A stretch of DNA of 64,000 nt, taken from Streptomyces sp. NBC_00523 (GTDB lineage: Bacteria; Actinomycetota; Actinomycetes; Streptomycetales; Streptomycetaceae). Within the stretch, counting starts at the first letter, position 1. Each line of letters starts with the position of its first letter. The position numbers and the translations under genes were made by a program. The stretch covers positions 4,278,001-4,342,000 of the forward strand of contig NZ_CP107836.1 of NCBI RefSeq assembly GCF_036346615.1. The letters run 5' to 3'. Below the pieces are notes generated by a model. That model ran no database searches and was not told where the DNA came from. It worked only from the letters and a program-made list of their open reading frames with translations. This document shows, one piece after another, positions 21,178-30,375 of the stretch.

Positions 21178-21220
21178 CGTTCGCTGCCTCGCTTTCCGGG
21201 TCGCTTAGGAACAACGTTAC

Positions 21221-21377
21221 GACCTCACCCGCGATTGTCAGCGGCGTCGCGGCGCCTGGGACCTCCGCCTCCGGCGTTGTCGTCGGTCGCGATGGCTCCG
21301 CCATCACTCCCTCCTCCGCCTTGGATTCGAAGGCCCCAGGCGCCGCTCCTTCTCCCGCTGACAATCGCGGGTGAGGT
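21221..21377. mobile_element. MITE-like element with 24-bp inverted termini
   Basis: A 157-bp intergenic element bounded by perfect 24-base inverted repeats (21221-21244 and 21354-21377, each end starting GACCTCACCCG). It is flanked by a direct repeat CGTTAC at 21215-21220 and 21378-21383, which looks like a target duplication. Inside there is a nested GGCGCCTGGG/CCCAGGCGCC pair (21251-21260, 21335-21344) and a small hairpin GATGGC/GCCATC at 21291-21305. It has no coding capacity. It could instead be a large terminator/leader structure between the two minus-strand genes around it. Confidence 0.6.
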
Positions 21378-21455
21378 CGTTACGTCGGGACGACTGCCGT
21401 ACGGCAGCTCCCCAACCATCCCCAATGCCCCGGAAAGTACGCCTCACATGCGACG

Positions 21456-23450
21456 TCACCCGGACGTGCGCGGGATGCTCTTCTCCCAGGTCCGGTGGAA
21501 GACGACCTCGCCGCCCTCGGTGCAGACGACCTCGTTGACGGTGTGGAAGTCGTCCGCGTCGGCGGTGATCTCGGAGCGGGTGTCGATCTGCACGTCCCAG
21601 GCCATTTCGGGCCGGTGCAGCCGGATCGTCCAGTCGGACCGGGTCCGTGCGGAGAGCGGGTCGCCCTCCTGGATGGTGTACTTCTCCACCGCGTTCTCGG
21701 TGAACTCCAGCCCGTCCGGGTAGACCCGCGTGCCGCCGTAGCGGGGGTCCACCTCCATCCGCCACTCGCCCTTGGCGACATCGCGGACGACGAGCCGTTC
21801 GGGGCGCGGCTCGTCCAGTGTCTCCGGGTAGACCACGCCCAGCGGCTCGGACTGCTCGGGCTCCTCGAAGCGGATGGCGGGGTCCTCGGTGTGCCGCCGC
21901 ACCGGGAGCTCGACCAGGCTGCCGTCCGCCTCCAGGGTGAAGCCCGCCGAGCCCGCCTGCGGCCAGATCCAGGGCCAGTACGAGGACGAGACGGCGAGCC
22001 GGATGCGGTGGCCGGGTGGGAAGGTGTGCCCGATGCCGTTCAGCTCGAAGGTGACGTCCTCGGTGGCGCCGGGCGTCCAGTCCTCGGTGCGGTCCCGGCC
22101 CTTCCGGGCGGCGAGGTTGAGCGCGCCGCGGGTGACGAGGGTGGAGGAGCCGTCGGGGGCGACGTCGCAGAGCCGGGCGACGGCCTGGCCGCGCGGCGCG
22201 TCCATTGTGATGCGGAGGCTCACCCGGGGGCGGCCCAGGATCTCGATCGGCGCCTCGGCCACCGGGAATTCGAAGCAGACCGACTTGGCGTCCTCGTCGC
22301 GCTGGTCCGGCGGCAGGTCGGCGTCGTTGCCGAAGGGGAAGAACCGCCCGGCGTCCAGCCCGGTCTGCTGCGGCGAGTGGACGATCTGCGGCCCGCCCTG
22401 GAGGGCGTACGCCACCGGGGTGACGTTCTCCGAGGGCCAGCTGGTCTCGCCGACCCAGCGGCCGGGCAGCGTCTCGTACACCGTGGCGGGCGGGTGCGAC
22501 TCGCTGATCCAGGACCGCAGCAGCGGCTCCTCCATCACCCCGGTGTCCTCGTCCTTCAGGTGCTGGTCCCACCAGCGCAGGGTCTCCTGGAGGAAGCCGA
22601 TACCCGGTCCGGGCGGCAGCCCCCGGTCGGGGTACTGGTGCGACCAGGGGCCGATGATCCCGCGCACCTTCGCCGGGTCCAGGTGCTCGACCAGCCGCAG
22701 GACGGTGTCGCGGTACGGGTCGTGCCAGCCGCCGACCGCGAGGACGTTCGCCTTGATCGCGGAGTAGTCCTCGCAGACGCTGCCGTGCTTCCAGTAGGCG
22801 TCCCGGGTCTGGTGCGAGAGCCAGGTGTGGATGAAGGGGTCCACCGCTTCGAGCCGGTCCAGCCACATCTGCCGCCAGTCGTCGCCGACGTCCGCCGGGT
22901 CGGGCGGGCGGCAGACGAAGGCCAGCATGGTGGCTGCCCAGGCGTGCATGTCCACGGCGAGGACCGAGCCGCCCATGTAGTGGACGTCGTTGTCGTAGCG
23001 GTCGTCCGCCGAGCACACCGTGACGATCGCCTTCAGCGGTTCCGGGGCCAGCGCGGCGATCTGGAGCGAGTTGAAGCCGCCCCAGGAGATCCCGAACATG
23101 CCGACCCGGCCCGAGCACCACTCCTGCCGGGCCAGCCAGTGGACGACCGCGACCCCGTCGGCCAGCTCCGTCGCGTCGTACTCGTCGCCCGGCATGCCCT
23201 CGCTGTTGCCGTGCCCGCGCACGTCCACCCGGACGGAGGCGTAGCCGTGTCCGGCGTACCAGGGGTGGCGCTGCCAGTCGCGCGGCGCGGTCCAGTCGCT
23301 CAGCCGGTACGGCAGGTACTCCAGCAGCGCGGGCACGGGTTCGTCCGTGACCGGCCGCCAGATCCGGGCGTACAGCTGGGTGCCGTCCGGCAGCGGGATG
23401 TAGAGGTCCTCGTGGGTCGTCTCGTACGGGAACGCGGTCTGGATGTGCAT
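21456..23450 (-). CDS. CocE/NonD family hydrolase (X-Pro dipeptidyl-peptidase S15 type)
   Basis: A 664-aa alpha/beta hydrolase. The nucleophile elbow is MFGISWGG (Ser122), preceded by VDVRGHGNSEG; the histidine is likely in GIIGPWSHQYPDRG. The C-terminal half is the jelly-roll domain of the X-Pro dipeptidyl peptidase/cocaine esterase group (FEFPVAEAPIEILGRPRVSLRI, FPPGHRIRLAVSSSYWPWIWP). It has no signal peptide. The gene begins 9 bases after the POT transporter stop, so the pair probably imports and cleaves small peptides or related acyl compounds. The exact substrate is open. Confidence 0.9.
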   Translation of the reverse strand: MHIQTAFPYETTHEDLYIPLPDGTQLYARIWRPVTDEPVPALLEYLPYRLSDWTAPRDWQRHPWYAGHGYASVRVDVRGHGNSEGMPGDEYDATELADGVAVVHWLARQEWCSGRVGMFGISWGGFNSLQIAALAPEPLKAIVTVCSADDRYDNDVHYMGGSVLAVDMHAWAATMLAFVCRPPDPADVGDDWRQMWLDRLEAVDPFIHTWLSHQTRDAYWKHGSVCEDYSAIKANVLAVGGWHDPYRDTVLRLVEHLDPAKVRGIIGPWSHQYPDRGLPPGPGIGFLQETLRWWDQHLKDEDTGVMEEPLLRSWISESHPPATVYETLPGRWVGETSWPSENVTPVAYALQGGPQIVHSPQQTGLDAGRFFPFGNDADLPPDQRDEDAKSVCFEFPVAEAPIEILGRPRVSLRITMDAPRGQAVARLCDVAPDGSSTLVTRGALNLAARKGRDRTEDWTPGATEDVTFELNGIGHTFPPGHRIRLAVSSSYWPWIWPQAGSAGFTLEADGSLVELPVRRHTEDPAIRFEEPEQSEPLGVVYPETLDEPRPERLVVRDVAKGEWRMEVDPRYGGTRVYPDGLEFTENAVEKYTIQEGDPLSARTRSDWTIRLHRPEMAWDVQIDTRSEITADADDFHTVNEVVCTEGGEVVFHRTWEKSIPRTSG

Positions 23451-23459
23451 GGGCGTACC

Positions 23460-24959
23460 TCAGTGGACGGGGTGCATCGTGCGCCTGAGCCAGGGTGCGG
23501 CGGCGATGACGGCCACGCCGGCCACCACCGCGACGGCGCCGTTGACACCGAAGTAGGCGGGGTTGGACACCTCGCCGTACAGCTTCACGATCTGGGCCTG
23601 GATGCCGTTGGCGAGGGCCAGCGAGAGGAACCAGAGGGCCATGGTCTGGCTGGCGAACGCCTTCGGGGCGAGCTTGGTGGTCGCCGACATGCCGGAGGTC
23701 TCCAGCAGGATGTCGCCGAGCCCGAGCAGCAGATAGGAGCCGACGATCCACCAGGCGGCCATCTTGTAGGTGTCGCCGGAGTGCCCGGAGGTGGGCAGGA
23801 CCATCAGCAGAAAGGAGAGACCGCCGAGGATGACCCCGATCGCGATCTTGTTGGACGCGTGCGGCTGGCGCGGCCCCATCCTCGCCCAGACGGCCGCGAC
23901 CACCGGGGCGAGCAGCACCTCGAAGGCGCCGAGCGCGGAGGCGTACCAGCTCGCCGGGAAGTGGAAGCCGAAGATCTCCGTACGGGCGTTGGTCGACGCG
24001 AGCAGCATCATCGTCGAGTACGCCTGGAAGAGGATGAAGTTGAACACCACGGACGCCAGGAACAGCACCACGTACGGGCGCAGCCTGCCGCGCTCCTCGG
24101 CGGTGACCCGGGGGCTGCGGAACATCACCACGAAGTAGACGACGGGTGCGATCACGGAGATCAGGGTGAGCAGGTCCACGAAGCGGTCCATGGTCAGCCA
24201 GCCCGCCAGGGCCAGCGCGGTCGCCACGGCCGCCACCACGACCGCCCCGACGGCGATGAGCAGGACCGCCCGGCGCATGGGTCCGGGGGCCAGCGCGTAT
24301 TCGGCGGCGTGCTTTCGCCCGGCCAGGTGACGGCGGCCCGCCACGTACTGGATGAGGCCCAGCGTCATGCCGAAGGCGGCGGCCGAGAAGCCCCAGTGCC
24401 AGCTGGCGTGGTCACCGAGCCAGCCGGTGATCAGCGGACCGAGGAGCGCGCCGATGTTGATGCCCATGTAATAGAGGGCGAAGCCCGCGTCCCGGCGCTC
24501 GTCGTCCGTGCGGTAGAGCTTGCCGACCATCGTCGCCACATTGGGCTTCAGCAGCCCCGTACCGGCGCTGATCAGGCCGAGGCCGACCCAGGTCATCGCG
24601 TCGGTGGGCACCGCCATGGCGTAGTGCCCGCAGGCGATCAGGATGCCGCCGTACAGCACCGCCCGGTACGAGCCGAGGATGCGGTCGGCCAGCCAGCCGC
24701 CCGCCACCGAGACCAGATAGACGAGCGTGCCGTACGCGGCCGAGACGGAGGCGGCGGTACCGGCCTCCATGCCCATGCCGCCGTTGGCGACCGTGTCCGC
24801 GAAGTAGAGGACCAGGATCGCCTGCATGCCGAGGAACGAGAACCGCTCCCATACCTCCAGGCCGGACAGGGTCATCAGACCCCGTGGCTGGCCGAAGAAG
24901 GCGTGGTCGTCGGCCGGGGGCGGCTGCGCCGGTTCGGTGTCTGCTGCTGTGTGGGACAA
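23460..24959 (-). CDS. POT/PTR2 family proton-coupled oligopeptide transporter
   Basis: A 499-aa, 12-14 helix major facilitator of the POT family, which imports di- and tripeptides with protons. Signature regions are GLEVWERFSFLGMQAILVLYF (the ExxERF-type helix 1 motif), GGWLADRILGSYRAVLYGG, GLLKPNVATMVGKLY and FALYYMGINIGALLGPLI. I place the start at TTG 24957-24959 because AGGAG lies 8 bases upstream; no ATG or GTG is found before the first helix in this frame. It is co-transcribed with the CocE-like hydrolase. Confidence 0.9.
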   Translation of the reverse strand: MSHTAADTEPAQPPPADDHAFFGQPRGLMTLSGLEVWERFSFLGMQAILVLYFADTVANGGMGMEAGTAASVSAAYGTLVYLVSVAGGWLADRILGSYRAVLYGGILIACGHYAMAVPTDAMTWVGLGLISAGTGLLKPNVATMVGKLYRTDDERRDAGFALYYMGINIGALLGPLITGWLGDHASWHWGFSAAAFGMTLGLIQYVAGRRHLAGRKHAAEYALAPGPMRRAVLLIAVGAVVVAAVATALALAGWLTMDRFVDLLTLISVIAPVVYFVVMFRSPRVTAEERGRLRPYVVLFLASVVFNFILFQAYSTMMLLASTNARTEIFGFHFPASWYASALGAFEVLLAPVVAAVWARMGPRQPHASNKIAIGVILGGLSFLLMVLPTSGHSGDTYKMAAWWIVGSYLLLGLGDILLETSGMSATTKLAPKAFASQTMALWFLSLALANGIQAQIVKLYGEVSNPAYFGVNGAVAVVAGVAVIAAAPWLRRTMHPVH

Positions 24960-25115
24960 AGCGGCAACTCCTGATCGTATGAGCTGATCCCGAACATACC
25001 GGCGGTGGCGGGAAGGCGCCCACGGTGATCCAAAGGGGACCGGATACGCTGACTTGAGTGGTGACAACGACACATCGACATTCCGTGTGATCGTCAGCAG
25101 ACAGGAGATCCCCTC

Positions 25116-26126
25116 GTGACCGTCGTCGGGCCGTTCGGACTGAGCGTGCGGGACCAGGCTCTTGAAGCCGGTGTCCAGGCCGGTTTGGCTGCTGTCGAGT
25201 CGGGCCTGCTCGATGCCACCAAGAGCGACGTGCCCTTCATCACCGAAGCCGCCCAGCACCTGGTGCGCGCGGGCGGCAAGCGGTTCCGGCCGCTCCTCGC
25301 GATGCTCGCCGCCCAGTTCGGCGACGCCGAGGCGCCGGGCGTGGTGCCCGCGGCCGTCGTGGTCGAGCTGACCCACCTCGCGACGCTGTACCACGACGAC
25401 GTCATGGACGAGGCAGATGTACGGCGCGGGGTCGACAGCGCCAATTCCCGCTGGGGCAACTCGGTCGCCGTGCTGACCGGCGACTTCCTCTTCGCCCGCG
25501 CCTCGCACATCCTGGCCGACCTCGGCCCGGAGGCCGTCCGCATCCAGGCGGAGGCGTTCGAGCGCCTGGTCACCGGCCAGATCCTGGAGACCGCGGGCCC
25601 GCGCGACGGCCGCGACCCGGTCGACCACTACCTCGAAGTGATGCGCGGCAAGACCGGCTCCCTGATCGCCGTCGCCTGCCGCTTCGGCGCGCTGATGTCC
25701 GGCGCCGACGACTCCGCGGTGGACATCCTCACCCAGTACGGTGAACGGCTCGGCGTGGCCTTCCAGCTCGCCGACGACGTCCTGGACATCGCGTCGGACT
25801 CCCACGAGTCCGGCAAGACCCCCGGCACGGACCTCCTGGAGGGCATTCCGACCCTCCCCGTCCTCCACCTCCGGGCGCAGGCCGCGGCGGACGGCAAGCC
25901 CGACGACCTGGCCCTCGTGGAGCTGCTCGACGGCGACCTCGGCGACCCGGACCGGCTCGCGGAGGCGCTGCGCCTGCTGCGCGCCCACCCGGCGCTGGCC
26001 CGGGCCCGGCAGGACACCGTCCGGTACGCCCAGGAGGCGCGGGCCGCGCTGAAGCCGCTGCCCGAGTGCTACGCGAAGCTCGCCCTGGAAGAGATGTGCG
26101 ACGCGGTGGTCCACCGCGCCGGCTGA
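25116..26126 (+). CDS. Long-chain polyprenyl diphosphate synthase
   Basis: A 336-aa trans-prenyltransferase that builds the isoprenoid tail, most likely of menaquinone. The two aspartate-rich motifs are HDDVMDEADVRRG (about residue 90) and QLADDVLDIASD (about 220), with GGKRFRPLL near 50. In Streptomyces this family member supplies the octa/nonaprenyl chain of the respiratory quinone reduced by complex I. GTG start with AGGAG upstream. It is divergent from the peptide transporter. Confidence 0.92.
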   Translation: MTVVGPFGLSVRDQALEAGVQAGLAAVESGLLDATKSDVPFITEAAQHLVRAGGKRFRPLLAMLAAQFGDAEAPGVVPAAVVVELTHLATLYHDDVMDEADVRRGVDSANSRWGNSVAVLTGDFLFARASHILADLGPEAVRIQAEAFERLVTGQILETAGPRDGRDPVDHYLEVMRGKTGSLIAVACRFGALMSGADDSAVDILTQYGERLGVAFQLADDVLDIASDSHESGKTPGTDLLEGIPTLPVLHLRAQAAADGKPDDLALVELLDGDLGDPDRLAEALRLLRAHPALARARQDTVRYAQEARAALKPLPECYAKLALEEMCDAVVHRAG

Positions 26127-26244
26127 CGGACCCGGAGCCGGTGACCGCCCAACCCCTACTGGACGGCGGAGAAATGGCCCTCCACCGTCATACCGAAGAG
26201 GTACGCGAGGTTGCTCCCGGGGGCTGACGCTTCGGGCCGCCCGA

Positions 26245-26279
26245 TTTGGTCAGATGGAGAACAACCACTCCTGACCAAA
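26245..26279. promoter_or_regulatory. Inverted repeat TTTGGTCAG...CTGACCAAA
   Basis: Perfect 9-base arms at 26245-26253 and 26271-26279 with a 17-base spacer lie 75-109 bases upstream of the LolA-like gene. The spacing suits a dimeric regulator bound on one DNA face, or a leader hairpin. No T-run follows and no -10/-35 pair is obvious. Confidence 0.35.
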
Positions 26280-26353
26280 ACGGGTGAGAATGGCGGCACG
26301 GAGTGGACGAGTGCATCCCGACGGAAGCCGCCGACCACGGAGGTAGGGCACAC

Positions 26354-27607
26354 ATGGCACCGAACGACAGCGCGGAGACCAACGGCACGGCCGCCCGGAG
26401 GCCCGCCGGCCGCCGCAAGGCCGCGCGTTACATCGTCCCCGTAGCGGTGGCGGGGGTGGCGGCCGCGACGATCGGCCTGGTCCCGGCGCTCGCCAGCTCG
26501 GGCGACCCCGATCTGCCGAAGATCACCGCTCAGGAACTCATCGAGAAGATCGCCGCCTCGGACACCGAGCGGTTCTCCGGCACGGTGAAGATCAGCACGG
26601 ACCTGGGCATCCCCTCCATGGGCGGCCTGGCCGGCTCCTTCCTGTCCGGCGCGGCCGAGGGCGGCGACGGCGGCAAGGGCGGATCGAGCGCCGACCCGCA
26701 GTCCAAGCTCACCGAGCTGGCCTCCGGTACGCACACCCTCCGGGTGGCCGCCGACGGCCCCGACAAGCAGCGCCTGTCCGTCCTGGACCAGGCGTCCGAG
26801 TACAGCCTCATCCACAACGGCGACGACGTCTGGGCCTACGACAGCGGCTCCAACGAGGTCTACCACGCGGACGGCAAGGGCAAGGGCAAGGCGCCGCACG
26901 GCAAGGAGCAGGCCGCCCCCGAGGGCGTCCCGACCACCCCGAAGGCGCTCGCCGAGGAGGCGCTGAAGGCCGCCGACGGCACCACGTCCGTCTCGGTCGA
27001 CGGCACCGCGCGGGTCGCCGGGCGCGACGCGTACCGCCTGGTCCTCAAGCCCGAGCAGAAGGGCTCCACGGTCGGCTCCATCACCGTCGCAGTGGATGCG
27101 GAGAACGGCGTGCCGCTGAAGTTCACGCTGCAGCCCAGCAGCGGCGGCAAGGCGGTCGTGGACGCCGGGTTCACCTCCGTCGACTTCGGGAAGCCCGCCG
27201 CGTCCTCGTTCGCCTTCACCCCGCCCAAGGGCGCGAAGGTCACCGAGGCCGACGACGCCAAGGCCGAGGGCCACCAGAAGGAGGCCCGCAAGGCCGCCGA
27301 GAAGGCCCAGGGCGACCTGGGCAAGTTCGAGGGCGAGGGCGCCCCGAAGATCATCGGCAAGGGCTGGAACAGCATCGCCGAGTTCAAGACGCCCGGCGGC
27401 GCGGCGCTGCCGTCCAAGGCGTCGAAGGGCGTCCCGGCCGAGGCCCAGCAGTTCCTGGACGCGTTCGGCGACAAGGTCAGCGGGAAGTTCGGCTCGGGCA
27501 CGGTCTTCAAGACCCGCCTGATCAACGCGCTGATGACGGACGACGGCCGCGTCTACGTGGGCGCGGTCACCAAGGACGCGCTGGTCGCCGCCGCCAACGC
27601 GGGCTGA
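26354..27607 (+). CDS. Exported LolA-like (DUF2092-type) protein
   Basis: A 417-aa protein with a signal-anchor (RRKAARYIVPVAVAGVAAATIGLVPALA, given as residues about 17-45). The exported part is a beta-rich domain like the LolA/LppX lipoprotein-carrier fold: ITAQELIEKIAASDTERFSGTVKI at the start and GRDAYRLVLKPEQKGSTVGSITVAVDAENGVPLKFTL in the second half. Low-complexity Gly/Lys stretches interrupt it. In this family such proteins handle lipids or sense the envelope; the role here is unproven. ATG 26354 follows GGAGGTAGGG. An ABC exporter pair follows. Confidence 0.82.
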   Translation: MAPNDSAETNGTAARRPAGRRKAARYIVPVAVAGVAAATIGLVPALASSGDPDLPKITAQELIEKIAASDTERFSGTVKISTDLGIPSMGGLAGSFLSGAAEGGDGGKGGSSADPQSKLTELASGTHTLRVAADGPDKQRLSVLDQASEYSLIHNGDDVWAYDSGSNEVYHADGKGKGKAPHGKEQAAPEGVPTTPKALAEEALKAADGTTSVSVDGTARVAGRDAYRLVLKPEQKGSTVGSITVAVDAENGVPLKFTLQPSSGGKAVVDAGFTSVDFGKPAASSFAFTPPKGAKVTEADDAKAEGHQKEARKAAEKAQGDLGKFEGEGAPKIIGKGWNSIAEFKTPGGAALPSKASKGVPAEAQQFLDAFGDKVSGKFGSGTVFKTRLINALMTDDGRVYVGAVTKDALVAAANAG

Positions 27608-27614
27608 CGCTCCT

Positions 27615-27655
27615 GCGCCCGCCCCGCCGTGCGTGCCGCGCGGCGGGGCGGGCGC
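27615..27655 (+). terminator. 15-bp perfect GC hairpin after the LolA-like gene
   Basis: Arms 27615-27629 and 27641-27655 are perfect inverted copies (starting GCGCCCGCCCC) around an 11-base loop, 8 bases after the stop codon. It probably separates the exported protein from the ABC exporter genes. Confidence 0.75.
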
Positions 27656-27681
27656 GACCGTACGACCAGTGGGGAGCACGC

Positions 27682-28662
27682 ATGGCAGGGTCCGACGCCG
27701 AGCCCCTCGGGCAGCCCGGGGCGCCCGGCACCGCACCCGTCATCGAGACGCGCGGCCTGACCAAGCGCTACCGGGGCGGCCAGCTCGCCGTGGACGGGCT
27801 GGACCTCACCGTGCCCGGCGGCAGCGTCTTCGGCTTCCTCGGGCCCAACGGCTCCGGCAAGACCACCACCATCCGGATACTCATGGGCCTGATCGCCCCG
27901 ACCTCCGGCACCGCGAGCGTCCTCGGCCGCCCCATGCCGGCCGCCGCGCGCACCGTGCTCCCCGAGGTCGGCGCGCTGATCGAGGGCCCGGCGCTGTACG
28001 GGTTCCTGAGCGGCCGGGACAACCTCCTGCGGTTCGACCGGGCCGACCCCACCGCCGACCCGCGCACCCGCGCCGCCCGGGTCGGGGACGCGCTGGACCG
28101 GGTCGGGCTCGCCCCGGCGGCCGGCAAGAAGGCGCGCGCGTACTCGCTGGGCATGAAGCAGCGCCTCGGCCTCGCCGCCGCCCTGCTCCGGCCGCGCCGG
28201 CTCCTCGTGCTGGACGAGCCGACCAACGGCCTGGACCCGCAGGGCATGCGCGAGATCCGCGCCCTGGTCCGGGAGCTGGCGGCGGACGGCACCACGGTCT
28301 TCCTGTCCTCCCATCTCCTGGACGAGATCGAGCAGGTCTGCACGCACGCGGCGGTGATGGCCCGGGGCCGCCTCCTCACGCAGGGGCCGGTCGCGGGCCT
28401 GGCCACGGGCGGCCGCCTGGCGGTCACCACGCCGGACCCGGCGGACGCGGCGCGGGTGCTGAAGGAGCAGGGCGTCACGGGCATCACGGTGGACGGCGAC
28501 CGGATCCGCGCCGACGCCCCGCCGGGCACGGTCGATCCGGCCGATCTCAACGCGGCGCTGGTGCGGGCGGGCGTCCGGGTGCGCGCGTTCGGCGTGGAGC
28601 GGGCTTCGCTGGAGGACGCGTTCGTGGCCCTGACGGGAGAGGGATTCGATGTCGCAAGCTGA
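27682..28662 (+). CDS. ABC exporter ATP-binding protein (DrrA/CcmA type)
   Basis: A 326-aa ATPase with Walker A GPNGSGKTTTI, signature YSLGMKQRLGLAAALL, Walker B LLVLDEPTNGLDPQGM and H-loop FLSSHLLDEIEQVC. The C-terminal about 90 residues form the DUF4162-like domain seen in drug- and lipid-export ATPases. ATG 27682 is used. The stop lies inside the start of the permease gene, whose ATG is at 28649, giving a 14-base overlap. The two proteins form one half-exporter set; the cargo is unknown. Confidence 0.92.
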   Translation: MAGSDAEPLGQPGAPGTAPVIETRGLTKRYRGGQLAVDGLDLTVPGGSVFGFLGPNGSGKTTTIRILMGLIAPTSGTASVLGRPMPAAARTVLPEVGALIEGPALYGFLSGRDNLLRFDRADPTADPRTRAARVGDALDRVGLAPAAGKKARAYSLGMKQRLGLAAALLRPRRLLVLDEPTNGLDPQGMREIRALVRELAADGTTVFLSSHLLDEIEQVCTHAAVMARGRLLTQGPVAGLATGGRLAVTTPDPADAARVLKEQGVTGITVDGDRIRADAPPGTVDPADLNAALVRAGVRVRAFGVERASLEDAFVALTGEGFDVAS

Positions 28663-29575
28663 GGGGGCGGCCGGGGCTGCCGAGGAGCCGGACGCGGAGG
28701 CCGAGAGCCCCGTCCGCGCGGACGCCGCCCGAAACCCCCTCCGGACCCTCGGCATCCTCCGCTCCGAGCTGGTCACCACCCTGCGCCGCTGGCGCACCCT
28801 CGCGCTGGTCGGTGTGCTGGCGGCCGTTCCCGTCCTGATCGGGATCGCCGTGCGCATCGAGACGGCGGACGGCTCATCGGCGGGGGCCGGGGGAGGCGGC
28901 GGCGGACCGGCTTTCCTGTCCCAGGTGACCAACAACGGGCTCTTCCTGGTCTTCGCCGCGCTCGCCGCGACGCTCCCCGTCTTCCTGCCGATGGCGGTCG
29001 GCGTCATCGCGGGCGACGCGATCGCGGGCGAGGCCAACGCGGGGACCCTGCGCTATCTGCTGGTCGCCCCGGCCGGCCGGACACGGCTGCTGCTCGCGAA
29101 GTACGCCGCGACACTCGGCTTCTGCCTGGTCGCGACCCTCGTGGTGGCCGCGTCGGCGCTGGCGGTGGGCGCGCTGCTGTTCCCGGTGGGCGACGTCACG
29201 ACGATCTCGGGGACGACGATCGGCTTCGGTGAGGGCCTGGTGCGGGCGGGGGTCGTCGCGGTTTTCGTGGCGGCGTCCCTGACCGGCTTCGCGGCGCTCG
29301 GACTGTTCGTCTCGACGCTCACGAACAGTGGCATCGCGGCGATGGCGGCGACGGTCGGCGTGCTGATCACCGTCCAGATCGTGGACACCATCCCCCAGCT
29401 GAGCGGGGTGCACCCCTACCTCTTCCCGCACTACTGGCTGTCCTTCGCGGACCTGCTGCGGGAGCCCGTCTACTGGGACGAGCTGCTGAAGAACCTCGAA
29501 CTCCAGGGCCTGTACGTGGCGGTGTTCGGCTCTGCGGCCTGGGCCCGGTTCACCACGAAGGACATCACGGCGTGA
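28649..29575 (+). CDS. ABC-2 type exporter permease
   Basis: A 308-aa membrane protein of the ABC-2 family with six hydrophobic segments after an acidic N-terminus. The conserved stretch VIAGDAIAGEANAGTLRYLLVAPAGRTRLLLAKY is the typical ABC-2 coupling region (the first 20 residues of it lie near residue 120). A Gly-rich loop (AGAGGGGGGPAFL) is in the first extracytoplasmic part. It is translationally coupled to the ATPase. Confidence 0.9.
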   Translation: MSQAEGAAGAAEEPDAEAESPVRADAARNPLRTLGILRSELVTTLRRWRTLALVGVLAAVPVLIGIAVRIETADGSSAGAGGGGGGPAFLSQVTNNGLFLVFAALAATLPVFLPMAVGVIAGDAIAGEANAGTLRYLLVAPAGRTRLLLAKYAATLGFCLVATLVVAASALAVGALLFPVGDVTTISGTTIGFGEGLVRAGVVAVFVAASLTGFAALGLFVSTLTNSGIAAMAATVGVLITVQIVDTIPQLSGVHPYLFPHYWLSFADLLREPVYWDELLKNLELQGLYVAVFGSAAWARFTTKDITA

Positions 29576-29768
29576 CGGGGACCGGCGCCCGTACCGTCGG
29601 CCGGCGAGCCGTCCCCCGATCGGCTCGTCGCGGCACGAACGGCACGAACGGCGCGGAAAACAGAGGGAACGAGCCGACACGGTACGTTCCGTTTCCGCCA
29701 GAGCATTGTTCGACTTGTAGCGACGCACTGTCAATAAGGTTTGGCTCAAACAGTCCTATGCTCACCGA

Positions 29769-30359
29769 ATGAACACATCGCCGAGTTCACTGCGCAGGAG
29801 CGAGAGCTCACGCAGGGCGACCCTGCAAGCCGCCCTCGACCTCTGTACGGAGAGGGGCTACGGGCGGGTCACGGTCGAGGCGATCGCGGCGCGGGCGGGC
29901 GTGAGCAAGAAGACGATCTACCGCTGGTGGCCGTCGAAGAGCGCGGTCCTGTTGGAAGCCTTTACGGAGATGCTGGTCTCGGCGACCCCGTTCGTGGACA
30001 CCGGCGACATCGCGAAGGACCTGCGCACCCACCTCACGGGCGCGGTGAACGTCCTCGCCGTACCCCCCTTCGGCCCGGCCTACGCGGGCATCCTCTCGGA
30101 GCTCCACCACGACGACCAGCTGGCCGAAACGGTTCGCACGCAGCTCATCGACCCCCGCTTCCAGGAGGCGGTCGGCCGGCTGCGGAGCGCCCAGGAACGG
30201 GGCCAGATCCCCCCGGACGCGGACCTGGATCTCGCGGTCGAGATGCTCTACGGCCCGCTGTACTACCGCCATGTGCTCCGCAAGCCGATGCAGGACGCGG
30301 AGGACGTGGGGAAGCTGGTGGACCACGTGCTGCGGGCGCTGGGGGCGACGGCGGACTGA
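29769..30359 (+). CDS. TetR family transcriptional regulator
   Basis: A 196-aa regulator. The helix-turn-helix is VEAIAARAGVSKKTIYRWWP at about residues 38-57. The C-terminal half (FGPAYAGILSELHHDDQLAE...LYGPLYYRHV) is the TetR_C_16/AcrR-like ligand domain. It follows the ABC exporter by 193 bases in the same direction and may control it. There is no clear ribosome site before ATG 29769, so a leaderless message is possible. Confidence 0.92.
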   Translation: MNTSPSSLRRSESSRRATLQAALDLCTERGYGRVTVEAIAARAGVSKKTIYRWWPSKSAVLLEAFTEMLVSATPFVDTGDIAKDLRTHLTGAVNVLAVPPFGPAYAGILSELHHDDQLAETVRTQLIDPRFQEAVGRLRSAQERGQIPPDADLDLAVEMLYGPLYYRHVLRKPMQDAEDVGKLVDHVLRALGATAD

Positions 30360-30375
30360 GGCGGGCGGCGGTTCC

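Noticed and set aside
21225-21425. Matching peptide PLTIAGEVVT in frames on both strands around 21220-21390
   Set aside because: It arises because the 24-base inverted termini of the palindromic element read the same on both strands; it is not a shared protein domain.
27682-29575. ABC pair as partner importer for the LolA-like protein
   Set aside because: The permease is of the ABC-2 exporter type and a strong terminator separates the genes; no binding protein is present.
29572-29772. A 66-codon frame after the ABC permease
   Set aside because: Poor coding character, no family match, and it covers the promoter region of the TetR gene.
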